DNA from: Topomyia yanbarensis
Taxonomy: Eukaryota; Arthropoda; Insecta; Diptera; Culicidae
NCBI RefSeq assembly: GCF_030247195.1
Contig: NC_080671.1
Span: forward strand, 101,729,845 to 101,793,844
Direction: 5' to 3'
Length of the DNA: 64,000 nt
The translations under genes were made by a program, and so were the position numbers. Positions 56,118 through 64,000 of this stretch are shown piece by piece; positions within the stretch are counted from its first letter, which is position 1, and each line of letters begins with the position of its first letter. The notes under the pieces are model-generated. The model was not told the DNA's origin and searched no databases. It was given only the letters and a program-made list of their open reading frames with translations.

Positions 56118-57487
56118 AAACTAGGAGGTTACAATGTTGAAATATTTTTTTTACAAAGGAAAAAAAAAAGTTTACAGCTATCTTAAGACTAGAAATAAGA
56201 TTCAATATACAAGAGAGGGCCAAAAGATTTTTTTATGAAAAAATTTAAAACAAGGGATTCACTTTGATATACAAGAGGGGGAGTAATAGTATTTTACGAA
56301 ATATTTTACGGTTATCTTAAAACTAACAATATAGTTTAGTACACAAAAGGGGGAACAAATATTTATGAGAAACTTCACAGAAATCTTAAAACTAGGGATT
56401 CAATTCTATTTACAAGATGGAGGACAAGAGTTTCAATAAAGAGTAAAAATTATAGCTATCTTAAAACTAGGAATACAGAATACTAATTTGAATTTTTTAA
56501 CTAAAACTTATGCTTGGTCAAGATATTCAGAGGGTGGCTTATTTCCGCATCAGTGTAGCAGCAGTTGTATCAAGGACAGGGGAGAGACAGGGAAAGAAGA
56601 GCAAAACTTGCAACTTTCGCTCGAACGGGGGGGGGGGGGGGAAGGGGGATCAGCGAAACAAATTTGCGCCTCAGTCTAGTAAGTCGTCGAGTACCGGATT
56701 GGCGGATGGTATTCTTCGGACACGCGGGGAATCCTTCAAAACTCATCGGAACTCGAGTCGCTCTCGCTTCAGTTTCCTTCTATGCAGGAGTAGTGGTAAG
56801 GGCGACGGCGGTTACATAGTGGCACTCTGGAGCTGATCGGTTCCACAAGGCAGGAGGAAACTCTAAAAACGAGAAATAAAAGAGAGGGGCTAAATTGGGA
56901 TATTTATCGTTTTTATGAAGGTATAAATAAGGGACATATAGGGGAAATCACGAGTTGCCAGCATATCTCGGACTGGGACATTGGGTGGTCTACCTCGGGC
57001 CCGAAGGGATTCCTTTAACTGAGACCTGGCGTCACAATACCCGGCGCATACCCAGACAACGTGTTCGATGTCGTGATAGCCCTCGTCACAAGCGCACAGA
57101 CTACTCTCCGCAAGCCCAATACGCCGCAAATGCGCATCCATGGTGTAGTGATTGGACATAAGTCGGGACATTACGCGAATAAAATCCCGACCCACATCCA
57201 TCCCCCCGAACCAAGGCTTCGTTGATACCTTTGGGATAATCGAATGTAGCCATCGTCCAAGTTCCCCGTTGCTCCACGAGGTTTGCCAACTGTTGAGCGT
57301 CCTCTGACGACAAATACTAAAAAATTCGTTGAAGCAGATTGGTCTTTCGTATATGTCACCATTTAATGCGCCCGCCTTTGCTAATGAGTCGGCCTTTTCA
57401 TTGCCCGGGATAGAACAATGAGAGGGAACCCAAACAAAGGTAATCTGATAAGATTTTTCAGATAACGTACACAAGGACCCCTGTATC
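56118..57487 (-). repeat. 3'-end tandem duplication, outer unit
   Basis: Matches 57488-58860 essentially base for base from CTAGGAGGTTACAATG to GACCCCTGTATC. The only difference I see is the G homopolymer: 15 G here (56627-56641), 18 in the other unit. In element orientation it holds the last ~199 codons of ORF2 and most of the 3' untranslated region. Confidence 0.92.
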
Positions 57488-57489
57488 AA
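56890..57489 (-). pseudogene. Duplicated C-terminal piece of I-clade ORF2
   Basis: A 199-codon frame identical to the end of the main ORF2: TFVWVPSHCSIPGNEKAD (last RNase H catalytic region) and the C-terminal cysteine-rich segment CACDEGYHDIEHVVWVC. It lacks the RT and the first three RNase H catalytic positions, because the duplication breakpoint falls upstream of them, so it can have no enzymatic role. Confidence 0.9.
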
Positions 57490-58860
57490 ACTAGGAGGTT
57501 ACAATGTTGAAATATTTTTTTTACAAAGGAAAAAAAAAAGTTTACAGCTATCTTAAGACTAGAAATAAGATTCAATATACAAGAGAGGGCCAAAAGATTT
57601 TTTTATGAAAAAATTTAAAACAAGGGATTCACTTTGATATACAAGAGGGGGAGTAATAGTATTTTACGAAATATTTTACGGTTATCTTAAAACTAACAAT
57701 ATAGTTTAGTACACAAAAGGGGGAACAAATATTTATGAGAAACTTCACAGAAATCTTAAAACTAGGGATTCAATTCTATTTACAAGATGGAGGACAAGAG
57801 TTTCAATAAAGAGTAAAAATTATAGCTATCTTAAAACTAGGAATACAGAATACTAATTTGAATTTTTTAACTAAAACTTATGCTTGGTCAAGATATTCAG
57901 AGGGTGGCTTATTTCCGCATCAGTGTAGCAGCAGTTGTATCAAGGACAGGGGAGAGACAGGGAAAGAAGAGCAAAACTTGCAACTTTCGCTCGAACGGGG
58001 GGGGGGGGGGGGGGAAGGGGGATCAGCGAAACAAATTTGCGCCTCAGTCTAGTAAGTCGTCGAGTACCGGATTGGCGGATGGTATTCTTCGGACACGCGG
58101 GGAATCCTTCAAAACTCATCGGAACTCGAGTCGCTCTCGCTTCAGTTTCCTTCTATGCAGGAGTAGTGGTAAGGGCGACGGCGGTTACATAGTGGCACTC
58201 TGGAGCTGATCGGTTCCACAAGGCAGGAGGAAACTCTAAAAACGAGAAATAAAAGAGAGGGGCTAAATTGGGATATTTATCGTTTTTATGAAGGTATAAA
58301 TAAGGGACATATAGGGGAAATCACGAGTTGCCAGCATATCTCGGACTGGGACATTGGGTGGTCTACCTCGGGCCCGAAGGGATTCCTTTAACTGAGACCT
58401 GGCGTCACAATACCCGGCGCATACCCAGACAACGTGTTCGATGTCGTGATAGCCCTCGTCACAAGCGCACAGACTACTCTCCGCAAGCCCAATACGCCGC
58501 AAATGCGCATCCATGGTGTAGTGATTGGACATAAGTCGGGACATTACGCGAATAAAATCCCGACCCACATCCATCCCCCCGAACCAAGGCTTCGTTGATA
58601 CCTTTGGGATAATCGAATGTAGCCATCGTCCAAGTTCCCCGTTGCTCCACGAGGTTTGCCAACTGTTGAGCGTCCTCTGACGACAAATACTAAAAAATTC
58701 GTTGAAGCAGATTGGTCTTTCGTATATGTCACCATTTAATGCGCCCGCCTTTGCTAATGAGTCGGCCTTTTCATTGCCCGGGATAGAACAATGAGAGGGA
58801 ACCCAAACAAAGGTAATCTGATAAGATTTTTCAGATAACGTACACAAGGACCCCTGTATC
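57488..58860 (-). repeat. 3'-end tandem duplication, inner unit
   Basis: The inner unit is continuous with the main ORF2 at 58860. It lacks the terminal ~90 bp and the poly-A found at 56027-56117, so it ends internally, at the junction CTGTATC/AAACTAGG with only about one base of overlap between the joined sequences. That argues for a duplication rather than two independent insertions. Confidence 0.9.
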
Positions 58861-61271
58861 ATCCCCAGAAAATACGGGAGTTGCTTTTTTGGCTTCACCG
58901 CACGAAGAGCCTCGATAGAGCTGAGGCTGTCCGAAACGATAAAGTAGTGATCTGTGGGCAGAGTGTCGATGATCCCAAGGGTGTACTGAATTGCAGCTAA
59001 CTCTGCGACGTAAACTGAAGCGGGATCATTGAGCTTGAATGAAGCGGTGATAGTATTGTTGAAGATACCGAAGCCAGTGGACCCATCGAGATTTGATCCG
59101 TCAGTGTAGAACATTTTGTCACAGTCGACATCTCGGAACTTATTATAAAATATATTGGGGATCACTTGCGGGCGTATATGGTCCGGGATTCCACGAATCT
59201 CTTCCTTCATGGATGTGTCGAAGAACACAGTAGAATCAGAAGTATCTAGGAAACGAACACGGTTGGGAGTATATGAAGAAGGGTTAATGCTCTGTGCCAT
59301 GTAGTCGAAGTACAAGGCCATAAATCGGGTTTGAGAATTAAGCTCGACGAGCCTCTCGAAGTTTTCAATCACCAACGGGTTCAGAATGTCGCATCGGATG
59401 AGCAATCGATATGAGAGTTCCCAAAATCGATTTTTTAGTGGAAGAACGCCCGCCAGCACTTCGAGACTCATCGTATGGGTCGAGTGCATGCAACCCAAGG
59501 CAATGCGCAAGCAACGATACTGGATTCTCTCCAGTTTGATGAAGTGTATGTTCGCAGCGGAGCGAAAACTGAAACACCCGTACTCCATCACCGACAATAT
59601 CGTTGTTTGGTATAACCTGATCAGGTCTCCTGGGTGGGCACCCCACCATGTTCCAGTTATTGTTCGGAGAAAATTGATCCTTTGTTGGCATTTCTGTTTC
59701 AGATACCTAATGTGACATCCCCAGGTACCTTTAGAGTCGAACCATACCCCGAGATATTTAAATGTGAAAACCTGATTGATCGTTACACCCATTAATAGAA
59801 GCTGGAGTTGCGCCGGCTCACGCTTCCTAGAAAAAACAACCAACTCAGTTTTCTCCGTGGAGAACTCAATACCCAGCTGAAGAGCCCAAGCAGACAAATT
59901 GTCCAAGGTATTTTGTAATGGTCCTTGCAAGTCGGCAGCTTTGGGCCCTGTAACAGAGACCACCCCGTCGTCTGCAAGTTGCCTTAGCGTGCATGAATTG
60001 GCAAGACAATCGTCAATGTCATTCACGTAGAAATTGTAGAGCAGGGGACTTAGACATGAGCCCTGGGGAAGACCCATGTAGCTAAATCGCAATGTTGTTA
60101 AATCGCCATGCGAAAAGTGCATGTGCTTTTCAGACAACAGGTTTAGCAAAAAGTTATTTAAAATTGGCGAAAGACCATGCTGGTGCAGCTTCTCTGACAG
60201 AATGTTGATAGAAACTGAGTCAAAAGCCCCCTTAATATCCAAGAAGACTGATGCCATCTGCTCTTTGTTAGCATAGGCCATTTGGATTTCTGTAGAAAGC
60301 AACGCAAGGCAATCGTTCGTCCCTTTGCCTTTGCGGAAGCCAAATTGTGTATCTGACAGTAAGCCATTTGCTTCAACCCAATTGTCGAGGCGATACAAGA
60401 TCATTTTCTCGAACAACTTCCGAATACAGGACAGCATTGCAATCGGCCGATACGAGTTGTGGTCGGAGGCTGGTTTTCCTGGTTTTTGGATGGCGATGAC
60501 CTTCACTTGCCTCCAGTCATGAGGGACAATGTTACCCTCAAGAAACTTGTTAAATAAGTTCAACAAGCGCCTTTTTGCAGTGTCAGGCAGATTCTTCAGC
60601 AAGTTGAATTTGATTCTGTCTAACCCTGGGGTGTTATTGTTGCATGATAAGAGAGCAAGTGAGAACTCCACCATCGAAAACAGTGTTTCGTTCGCGGTAT
60701 CATGAGGAGACGCGGCGCGGCACGTTTTCTGTACCGGGACAGAGTCCGGACAGATCTTCTTGGCGAAAGCGAATATCCAACGGTTTGAATATTCCACATT
60801 CTCGTTGGTACTATTACGGTTACGCATACGTCGAGCCGTACCCCAAAGAGTGCTCATCGCTGTTTCTCTCGTTAACCCGTCGACGAACCGGCGCCAATAA
60901 CTGCGTTTTTTGGCTTTCATTAGACTCTTCATTCGCCTTTCTAACGACGCGTACTGTAGATAGCTAGCGGGTAACCCGTCTTCCCGGAAGGCCTTATATG
61001 CAGTGGACTTTTCCGCGTACAGCTCTGAGCACTCTTTATCCCACCACAGGGTGGGAGACCGTCCATGGGTATTCGCGCTGGGTACTGGTTTAGTCTGAGC
61101 TTGATTCGCACTGTCGAGAATCAAGCCAGCCAAAAACCTGTACTCTTCCTCCGGAGGAAGTTCTTGAGTGGATTCGATTTTAACGGATATCGCGGTCGCG
61201 TAACTCTTCAATGTTCCGTGTGAGGTCATACGAGAGATTGATTGTTTTCGATGGTCTTGAACCGTTAGCAA
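58263..61271 (-). CDS. I-clade ORF2: reverse transcriptase and RNase H
   Basis: A 1002-codon frame. The RT domain has SDHNSYRPIAML (about residue 270), DTQFGFRKGKGTNDCLALL (about 310), ASVFLDIKGAFDSVS (palm Asp, about 345), GLPQGSCLSPLLYNFYVND (about 395) and the catalytic LADDG (about 433; the first residue is Leu rather than the usual Tyr or Phe). RNase H follows with MFYTDGSNLDG (about 718), VAELAAIQYTL, FIVSDSLSSIEAL (about 779) and VWVPSHCSIPGNEKADSLAK (about 825): all four acidic positions are present. The tail has a cysteine/histidine motif, CACDEGYHDIEHVVWVC. The endonuclease lies upstream in another frame (overlap 61180-61271), so the true ORF2 is split by one frameshift, or by an assembly error. 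It copies element RNA at the nicked target. Confidence 0.93.
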   Translation of the reverse strand: MLTVQDHRKQSISRMTSHGTLKSYATAISVKIESTQELPPEEEYRFLAGLILDSANQAQTKPVPSANTHGRSPTLWWDKECSELYAEKSTAYKAFREDGLPASYLQYASLERRMKSLMKAKKRSYWRRFVDGLTRETAMSTLWGTARRMRNRNSTNENVEYSNRWIFAFAKKICPDSVPVQKTCRAASPHDTANETLFSMVEFSLALLSCNNNTPGLDRIKFNLLKNLPDTAKRRLLNLFNKFLEGNIVPHDWRQVKVIAIQKPGKPASDHNSYRPIAMLSCIRKLFEKMILYRLDNWVEANGLLSDTQFGFRKGKGTNDCLALLSTEIQMAYANKEQMASVFLDIKGAFDSVSINILSEKLHQHGLSPILNNFLLNLLSEKHMHFSHGDLTTLRFSYMGLPQGSCLSPLLYNFYVNDIDDCLANSCTLRQLADDGVVSVTGPKAADLQGPLQNTLDNLSAWALQLGIEFSTEKTELVVFSRKREPAQLQLLLMGVTINQVFTFKYLGVWFDSKGTWGCHIRYLKQKCQQRINFLRTITGTWWGAHPGDLIRLYQTTILSVMEYGCFSFRSAANIHFIKLERIQYRCLRIALGCMHSTHTMSLEVLAGVLPLKNRFWELSYRLLIRCDILNPLVIENFERLVELNSQTRFMALYFDYMAQSINPSSYTPNRVRFLDTSDSTVFFDTSMKEEIRGIPDHIRPQVIPNIFYNKFRDVDCDKMFYTDGSNLDGSTGFGIFNNTITASFKLNDPASVYVAELAAIQYTLGIIDTLPTDHYFIVSDSLSSIEALRAVKPKKQLPYFLGMIQGSLCTLSEKSYQITFVWVPSHCSIPGNEKADSLAKAGALNGDIYERPICFNEFFSICRQRTLNSWQTSWSNGELGRWLHSIIPKVSTKPWFGGMDVGRDFIRVMSRLMSNHYTMDAHLRRIGLAESSLCACDEGYHDIEHVVWVCAGYCDARSQLKESLRARGRPPNVPVRDMLATRDFPYMSLIYTFIKTINIPI

Positions 61272-61965
61272 TTGAAATCACGATAGGCAAATGATCGCTA
61301 CCGTGGGGATCAGGGATCACCTTCCACATGCAATCTAACTGTAGCGATGTCGAGCAAAGCGACAAATCCAACGCGCTTGCGCGTGCTGGTGGTGTAGGAA
61401 TCCGCGTCATTTCTCCCGTGTTTAAGATGGTCATGTTGAAATTATCGCAAAGATCTTGGATTAATGTTGATCTATTATCATCATGAAGACAGCCCCATAC
61501 CGTACCGTGCGAGTTAAAGTCTCCCAGAACTAGCCGCGGTGCCGGTAAGGATTCCGTGATATTACAAAGCGTTCGGTGTCCTACCGAGGCTCTAGGAGGA
61601 ATGTAGATGGAAGCAACGCAAAGGTCTTTACCTTTGATTAGAACTTGACAAGCGACAATTTCAATGCCTGGTGTCGAAGGGAGGTTAATTCGGTTGAAAG
61701 AATAGCACTTTTTGATCCCCAAAAGTACTCCTCCATAGGGGTTTTCTCGATCCAGCCGAATTATATTAAAGTCGTGGAAGTTGAGATTTATATCGGAAGT
61801 TAACCAAGTTTCACATAATGCGAAAGCATCACATTTTAAACTATTTAGTAAAAATTTAAAGGAATCGATTTTCGGGAGGATACTTCTGCTGTTCCACTGT
61901 AGAACAGTGATCGAATCGGTGACCTCGTTCGATGACTTAGCCATCGAAGGATACGATCGCTGCAA
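61180..61965 (-). CDS. I-clade ORF2: apurinic-like endonuclease domain
   Basis: A 261-codon frame with the complete endonuclease/phosphatase fold: TVLQWNSRSI (catalytic Asn 25), ALCETWL (Glu 52), YGGVLLG, IYIPP, VLGDFNSHGTVWG (Asp and Asn near 149-151), SALDLSLCS and GSDHLPIVI (Asp/His 224-225). This domain nicks one target strand to prime reverse transcription. The start ATG at 61965 lies within the end of ORF1 (29-bp overlap), an arrangement that suggests reinitiation or bypass translation. The frame ends at 61180 after NIEELRDRDIR, where family pattern is lost: the neighbouring RT frame carries on with SYATAISVK. The shift lies close to 61200. Confidence 0.92.
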   Translation of the reverse strand: MQRSYPSMAKSSNEVTDSITVLQWNSRSILPKIDSFKFLLNSLKCDAFALCETWLTSDINLNFHDFNIIRLDRENPYGGVLLGIKKCYSFNRINLPSTPGIEIVACQVLIKGKDLCVASIYIPPRASVGHRTLCNITESLPAPRLVLGDFNSHGTVWGCLHDDNRSTLIQDLCDNFNMTILNTGEMTRIPTPPARASALDLSLCSTSLQLDCMWKVIPDPHGSDHLPIVISIANGSRPSKTINLSYDLTRNIEELRDRDIR

Positions 61966-63274
61966 GGAGGGGCCATTTAGTAGTCAACTGCTTCAAAAAT
62001 GTTTGCACTATAGGGAGAAAACGTATCAGAAGGCTTTTAAGAGGATCAGTAACATTGAAAGCTGTGAAAATTAAGTCCACTATGTCAGAAAATTTCATTA
62101 GTCCGCTACTGGACTGAGTATCTGTTTGAAAAAAGGGGACACTTGGGGTTTTGGATGTCCCTGGAAGTGGTGGGTACTCCTTGTTAGAATTAATATTTCC
62201 AAGTCCTGGAGCAAATTGCTTCGGCTTTTGTGCATCACTTCCGTTGGATTTATTGGTTGTAGATGGCGCACTCTGAGTGGACGACACCTTGGCACCCTTA
62301 CGAGGCAATGTAGGGGAGGCTGGATTTCTCCTCTTCCTGGATTCCCCTGGGTTAACCAAAGATGTTCCCTCTCGTGGGTCGTCAGATTCTTGCTCAACGT
62401 TAGCCAAACCAGCATAGGGATTTTCGGACAGGACAGATGGCGAAGCATTCTTTAGCATTTCTGCATAAGAACGCCTTGAGCGTTCCTTAAGGGAGCGCTT
62501 AATTTTATCCCCGCGCTGCTTGTACGCAGGACATGATTTAAGAGCATGTGAAGGGCCCCCGCAGCAAATACACTTTTCAGTTTCTTTGTCGCAAGAGTCA
62601 TCCTCATGCTCTCCTTCGCATTTGCCGCATCGTTTCTTATTTCCACAATATGTGGCTGTGTGGCCCAACTGCTTGCAATTGCTGCAGTTCATGACCCGCG
62701 GTACGAACAGGCGAACTGGTAGGCGAACCTTGTCAAGGAGGATGTAGTTGGGAAGAGAGGACCCGGCGAATGTCACCCGAATCGAGCCTGATAGAGAGTA
62801 GGTAGTCTTACCTCCCTCGGTGTTTGCGGTATACAATTGTTTGCATTCTAAGATCTTAATCTGTTCAAGAGAGGGGTCCTTAAAGCAGCCAACCCCGTGC
62901 TCCAACAGTTCTTCGCATTTCAGGCCCGGTTCGGACACTACCCCATCGATTTCACAGGCCACACAAGGCACGTATGCTTTAAATTCCCGCGTAAAGCGCT
63001 CACAGCAAGCAATCGCGTTTGCCTGGCCGAGATCACTCACTAGAACACGTATCTTGTTTGCCCGAACACGTGTTATCTGAGTTACGGCCGGGTAATTAGC
63101 AGTCAGATCTCGAGAAAGTTTTAATATATTAACCGGTTTCTCTCCGGTCCGAAAATATACCACCCATGGCCCAGAGGAACCTTCTGGGTACTGCTTTATA
63201 CGGGGAGCAATGCGAGTATTAGGGGGATCAGGGACTTCCATGATTACATCAGATGGTATTTCGCCCTCGGCCAT
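61937..63274 (-). CDS. I-clade ORF1: nucleic-acid-binding, gag-like protein with three CCHC knuckles
   Basis: A 445-codon frame. An N-terminal region of about 150 residues (WVVYFRTGEKPVNILKLSRD onward) has the pattern of a single-strand nucleic-acid-binding fold. Three zinc knuckles follow: CSNCKQLGHTATYC (about residue 195), CGKCEGEHEDDSC (about 213) and CICCGGPSHALKSC (about 235). A basic segment, KRSLKERSRRSY, then a Ser/Pro-rich linker and a hydrophobic C-terminal helix region complete it. ORF1 proteins of I elements bind element RNA and form ribonucleoprotein particles. The start is the first ATG after the leader, and no stops interrupt it. Confidence 0.9.
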   Translation of the reverse strand: MAEGEIPSDVIMEVPDPPNTRIAPRIKQYPEGSSGPWVVYFRTGEKPVNILKLSRDLTANYPAVTQITRVRANKIRVLVSDLGQANAIACCERFTREFKAYVPCVACEIDGVVSEPGLKCEELLEHGVGCFKDPSLEQIKILECKQLYTANTEGGKTTYSLSGSIRVTFAGSSLPNYILLDKVRLPVRLFVPRVMNCSNCKQLGHTATYCGNKKRCGKCEGEHEDDSCDKETEKCICCGGPSHALKSCPAYKQRGDKIKRSLKERSRRSYAEMLKNASPSVLSENPYAGLANVEQESDDPREGTSLVNPGESRKRRNPASPTLPRKGAKVSSTQSAPSTTNKSNGSDAQKPKQFAPGLGNINSNKEYPPLPGTSKTPSVPFFQTDTQSSSGLMKFSDIVDLIFTAFNVTDPLKSLLIRFLPIVQTFLKQLTTKWPLLAAIVSFDG

Positions 63275-63574
63275 TTAAGCACGAGGGCAGAGCGTTATAT
63301 AAACGGGAATGTGTCTTATTATTTGATTACAAGGTAGAGTAAAAGTAGGGAAAAGGAAAGAAAGGAAACGAGGAAAAAAAAATAAAGCAAAACTTATCTG
63401 TAAACAACGTCGATTGTTCCGCACCAGCGAAAACAATGTACTGGATTTACTGCCGGCACCAGCAGAATGGTAGCTAACGAACGAACAAAGGATGACCTTG
63501 AATCACTGAATTTACACACCGAACACCACTGTGAAATATAACGATCCGTTCCGTTCAAAGGTTGGGAGACGTAT
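63275..63574 (-). promoter_or_regulatory. 5' leader / internal promoter region of the I-clade element
   Basis: About 300 bp between the 5' end (set by the target duplication) and the ORF1 start. I-clade elements are transcribed from an internal promoter at this position. I see no TATA box; downstream-promoter-like words cannot be judged by eye. The assignment is positional. Confidence 0.55.
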
Positions 63575-63587
63575 GCAAGTGCAGCTT
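63575..63587 (+). repeat. Right 13-bp target-site duplication of the I-clade element
   Basis: GCAAGTGCAGCTT, identical to 56014-56026. It fixes the 5' end of the element at 63574 and shows that this copy is not 5'-truncated relative to its leader, or is truncated only slightly. Confidence 0.9.
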
Positions 63588-63806
63588 GAAAATAATCATG
63601 ATGTCGCACAAAGGCTAGTGAATAAATTAAGTCGAATGCACACGGTGCATTTTATGGTGCCTTCCTCTATTCCAGGACTCAAACAAAACACCCTGTGTGG
63701 CTTAAAAACGACAATCGCAGAACTGAAAACACGTCACCGCACCAGAGATAAATAATACCCGTTCGAGAGGGCAGTTTCCTGTAATTCACCATCTCTGGTC
63801 CAACAG

Positions 63807-64000
63807 GAAGACACAGCGTATTCGTGCGCCTTCTGCAATCTTTTTGGAAAAGCCGAGACTCTGAAGCACTACATTATAGCGCATATCTGGAATAAACCAC
63901 GCGCACGGCTAAAGGTACCACCTAAAGGGACGGTGATTGGAATCGTATGCGCTGCATGTAATAAAATTTCATTTCATTCCAAGCAAGCCTACTCCGGAAC
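63807..64000 (+). CDS. Partial exon of a C2H2 zinc-finger protein
   Basis: From GAA at 63807 the plus strand is open to the window edge and reads EDTAYSCAFCNLFGKAETLK, then HYIIAH: a C-x2-C...H-x4-H zinc finger. A second C-x2-C, CAACNKISFH, begins a further finger cut by the window end. CTCTGGTCCAACAG just before 63807 is a plausible 3' splice site. In the same frame upstream, a TAA at 63753-63755 closes the frame, so translation must start at an exon boundary or at an unseen start. Nothing else identifies the gene. It may be a host transcription factor; an exon of an unknown transposable element is less likely. Confidence 0.45.

Larger units (their letters stand above)
56027..63574 (-). mobile_element. 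I-clade non-LTR retrotransposon, near full length, with duplicated 3' end
   Basis: Minus-strand element bounded by a perfect 13-bp duplication. In its own direction it has about 300 bp of 5' leader, ORF1, ORF2 (endonuclease, reverse transcriptase, RNase H), a 3' untranslated region and an AATAAA-plus-A terminal run (complement at 56027-56040). RNase H after RT together with a CCHC-bearing ORF1 is the I-clade layout. A 1.37-kb segment of the 3' end is tandemly duplicated (56118-57487 and 57488-58860); without it the element would be about 6.2 kb. ORF2 has one frameshift near 61200; otherwise both ORFs are open, so the insertion is young. It transposes by target-primed reverse transcription. 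Confidence 0.92.

Noticed and set aside
56488..58209. Pairs of identical ORFs of 63-109 codons on the plus strand
   Set aside because: Antisense of the I-clade 3' untranslated region, duplicated with it; the only difference is the G homopolymer length.

Overview
This window looks like intergenic or intronic DNA from a large, repeat-rich culicine mosquito genome, most likely Aedes. The evidence is the mix of repeats: an I-clade non-LTR retrotransposon with an RNase H domain, decayed LOA-clade copies, a CR1/L2-like copy, a Tc1/mariner relic of the D37E type, tRNA-derived SINEs, many small inverted-repeat elements (MITEs), long foldback palindromes and minisatellites. I see no complete host gene. 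The only likely live host coding sequence is a partial C2H2 zinc-finger exon at the right edge (63807-64000, + strand). Assignments rest on reading translations and motifs by eye; no database search was run, and most element boundaries are approximate.

Layout. 1-7 kb: a ~155-bp degenerate tandem array in + orientation (1290-2620), a dispersed repeat, a ~1.85-kb foldback palindrome (3436-5285), then the same tandem units inverted (5380-6520), split by a TTAA-flanked MITE (5814-6417). 7-14 kb: a SINE, a LOA fragment on the minus strand (9600-10350), a hairpin element (12062-12304), a CpG-rich segment and a 241-bp MITE (13533-13773). 14.5-20.7 kb: a second foldback element whose arms are ~4.5 kb apart because other elements sit between them. 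20.8-28.1 kb: LOA fragments, a ~720-bp palindrome and a ~3.7-kb decayed LOA element. 28.9-32.5 kb: GC-richer, low-repeat islands. 33-36.9 kb: a DNA element with three subterminal motifs at each end, invaded by a 5'-truncated CR1/L2-like retrotransposon. 37-42 kb: SINEs, A/T-rich simple sequence and a dead mariner split by an insertion. 43-47.2 kb: repeats ending in a 1.35-kb array of a 17-bp unit. 50.1-55.6 kb: three broken host-gene copies (CC2D2A-like, cyclophilin, FNIP-like). 56.0-63.6 kb: a nearly intact I-clade element with a perfect 13-bp target-site duplication and an internal 1.37-kb tandem duplication of its 3' end.

How the parts relate. The I-clade element carries ORF1 (nucleic-acid-binding, three CCHC knuckles), an apurinic-like endonuclease, reverse transcriptase and RNase H, all on the minus strand; one frameshift separates endonuclease from reverse transcriptase. 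All other mobile elements are broken or non-autonomous. The most interesting structures are the 3'-end duplication in the I element, the origin of the 17-bp minisatellite from a 15-bp relative nearby, the composite foldback at 1.3-6.5 kb, the subterminal-repeat DNA element, and the cluster of three decayed host-gene copies.
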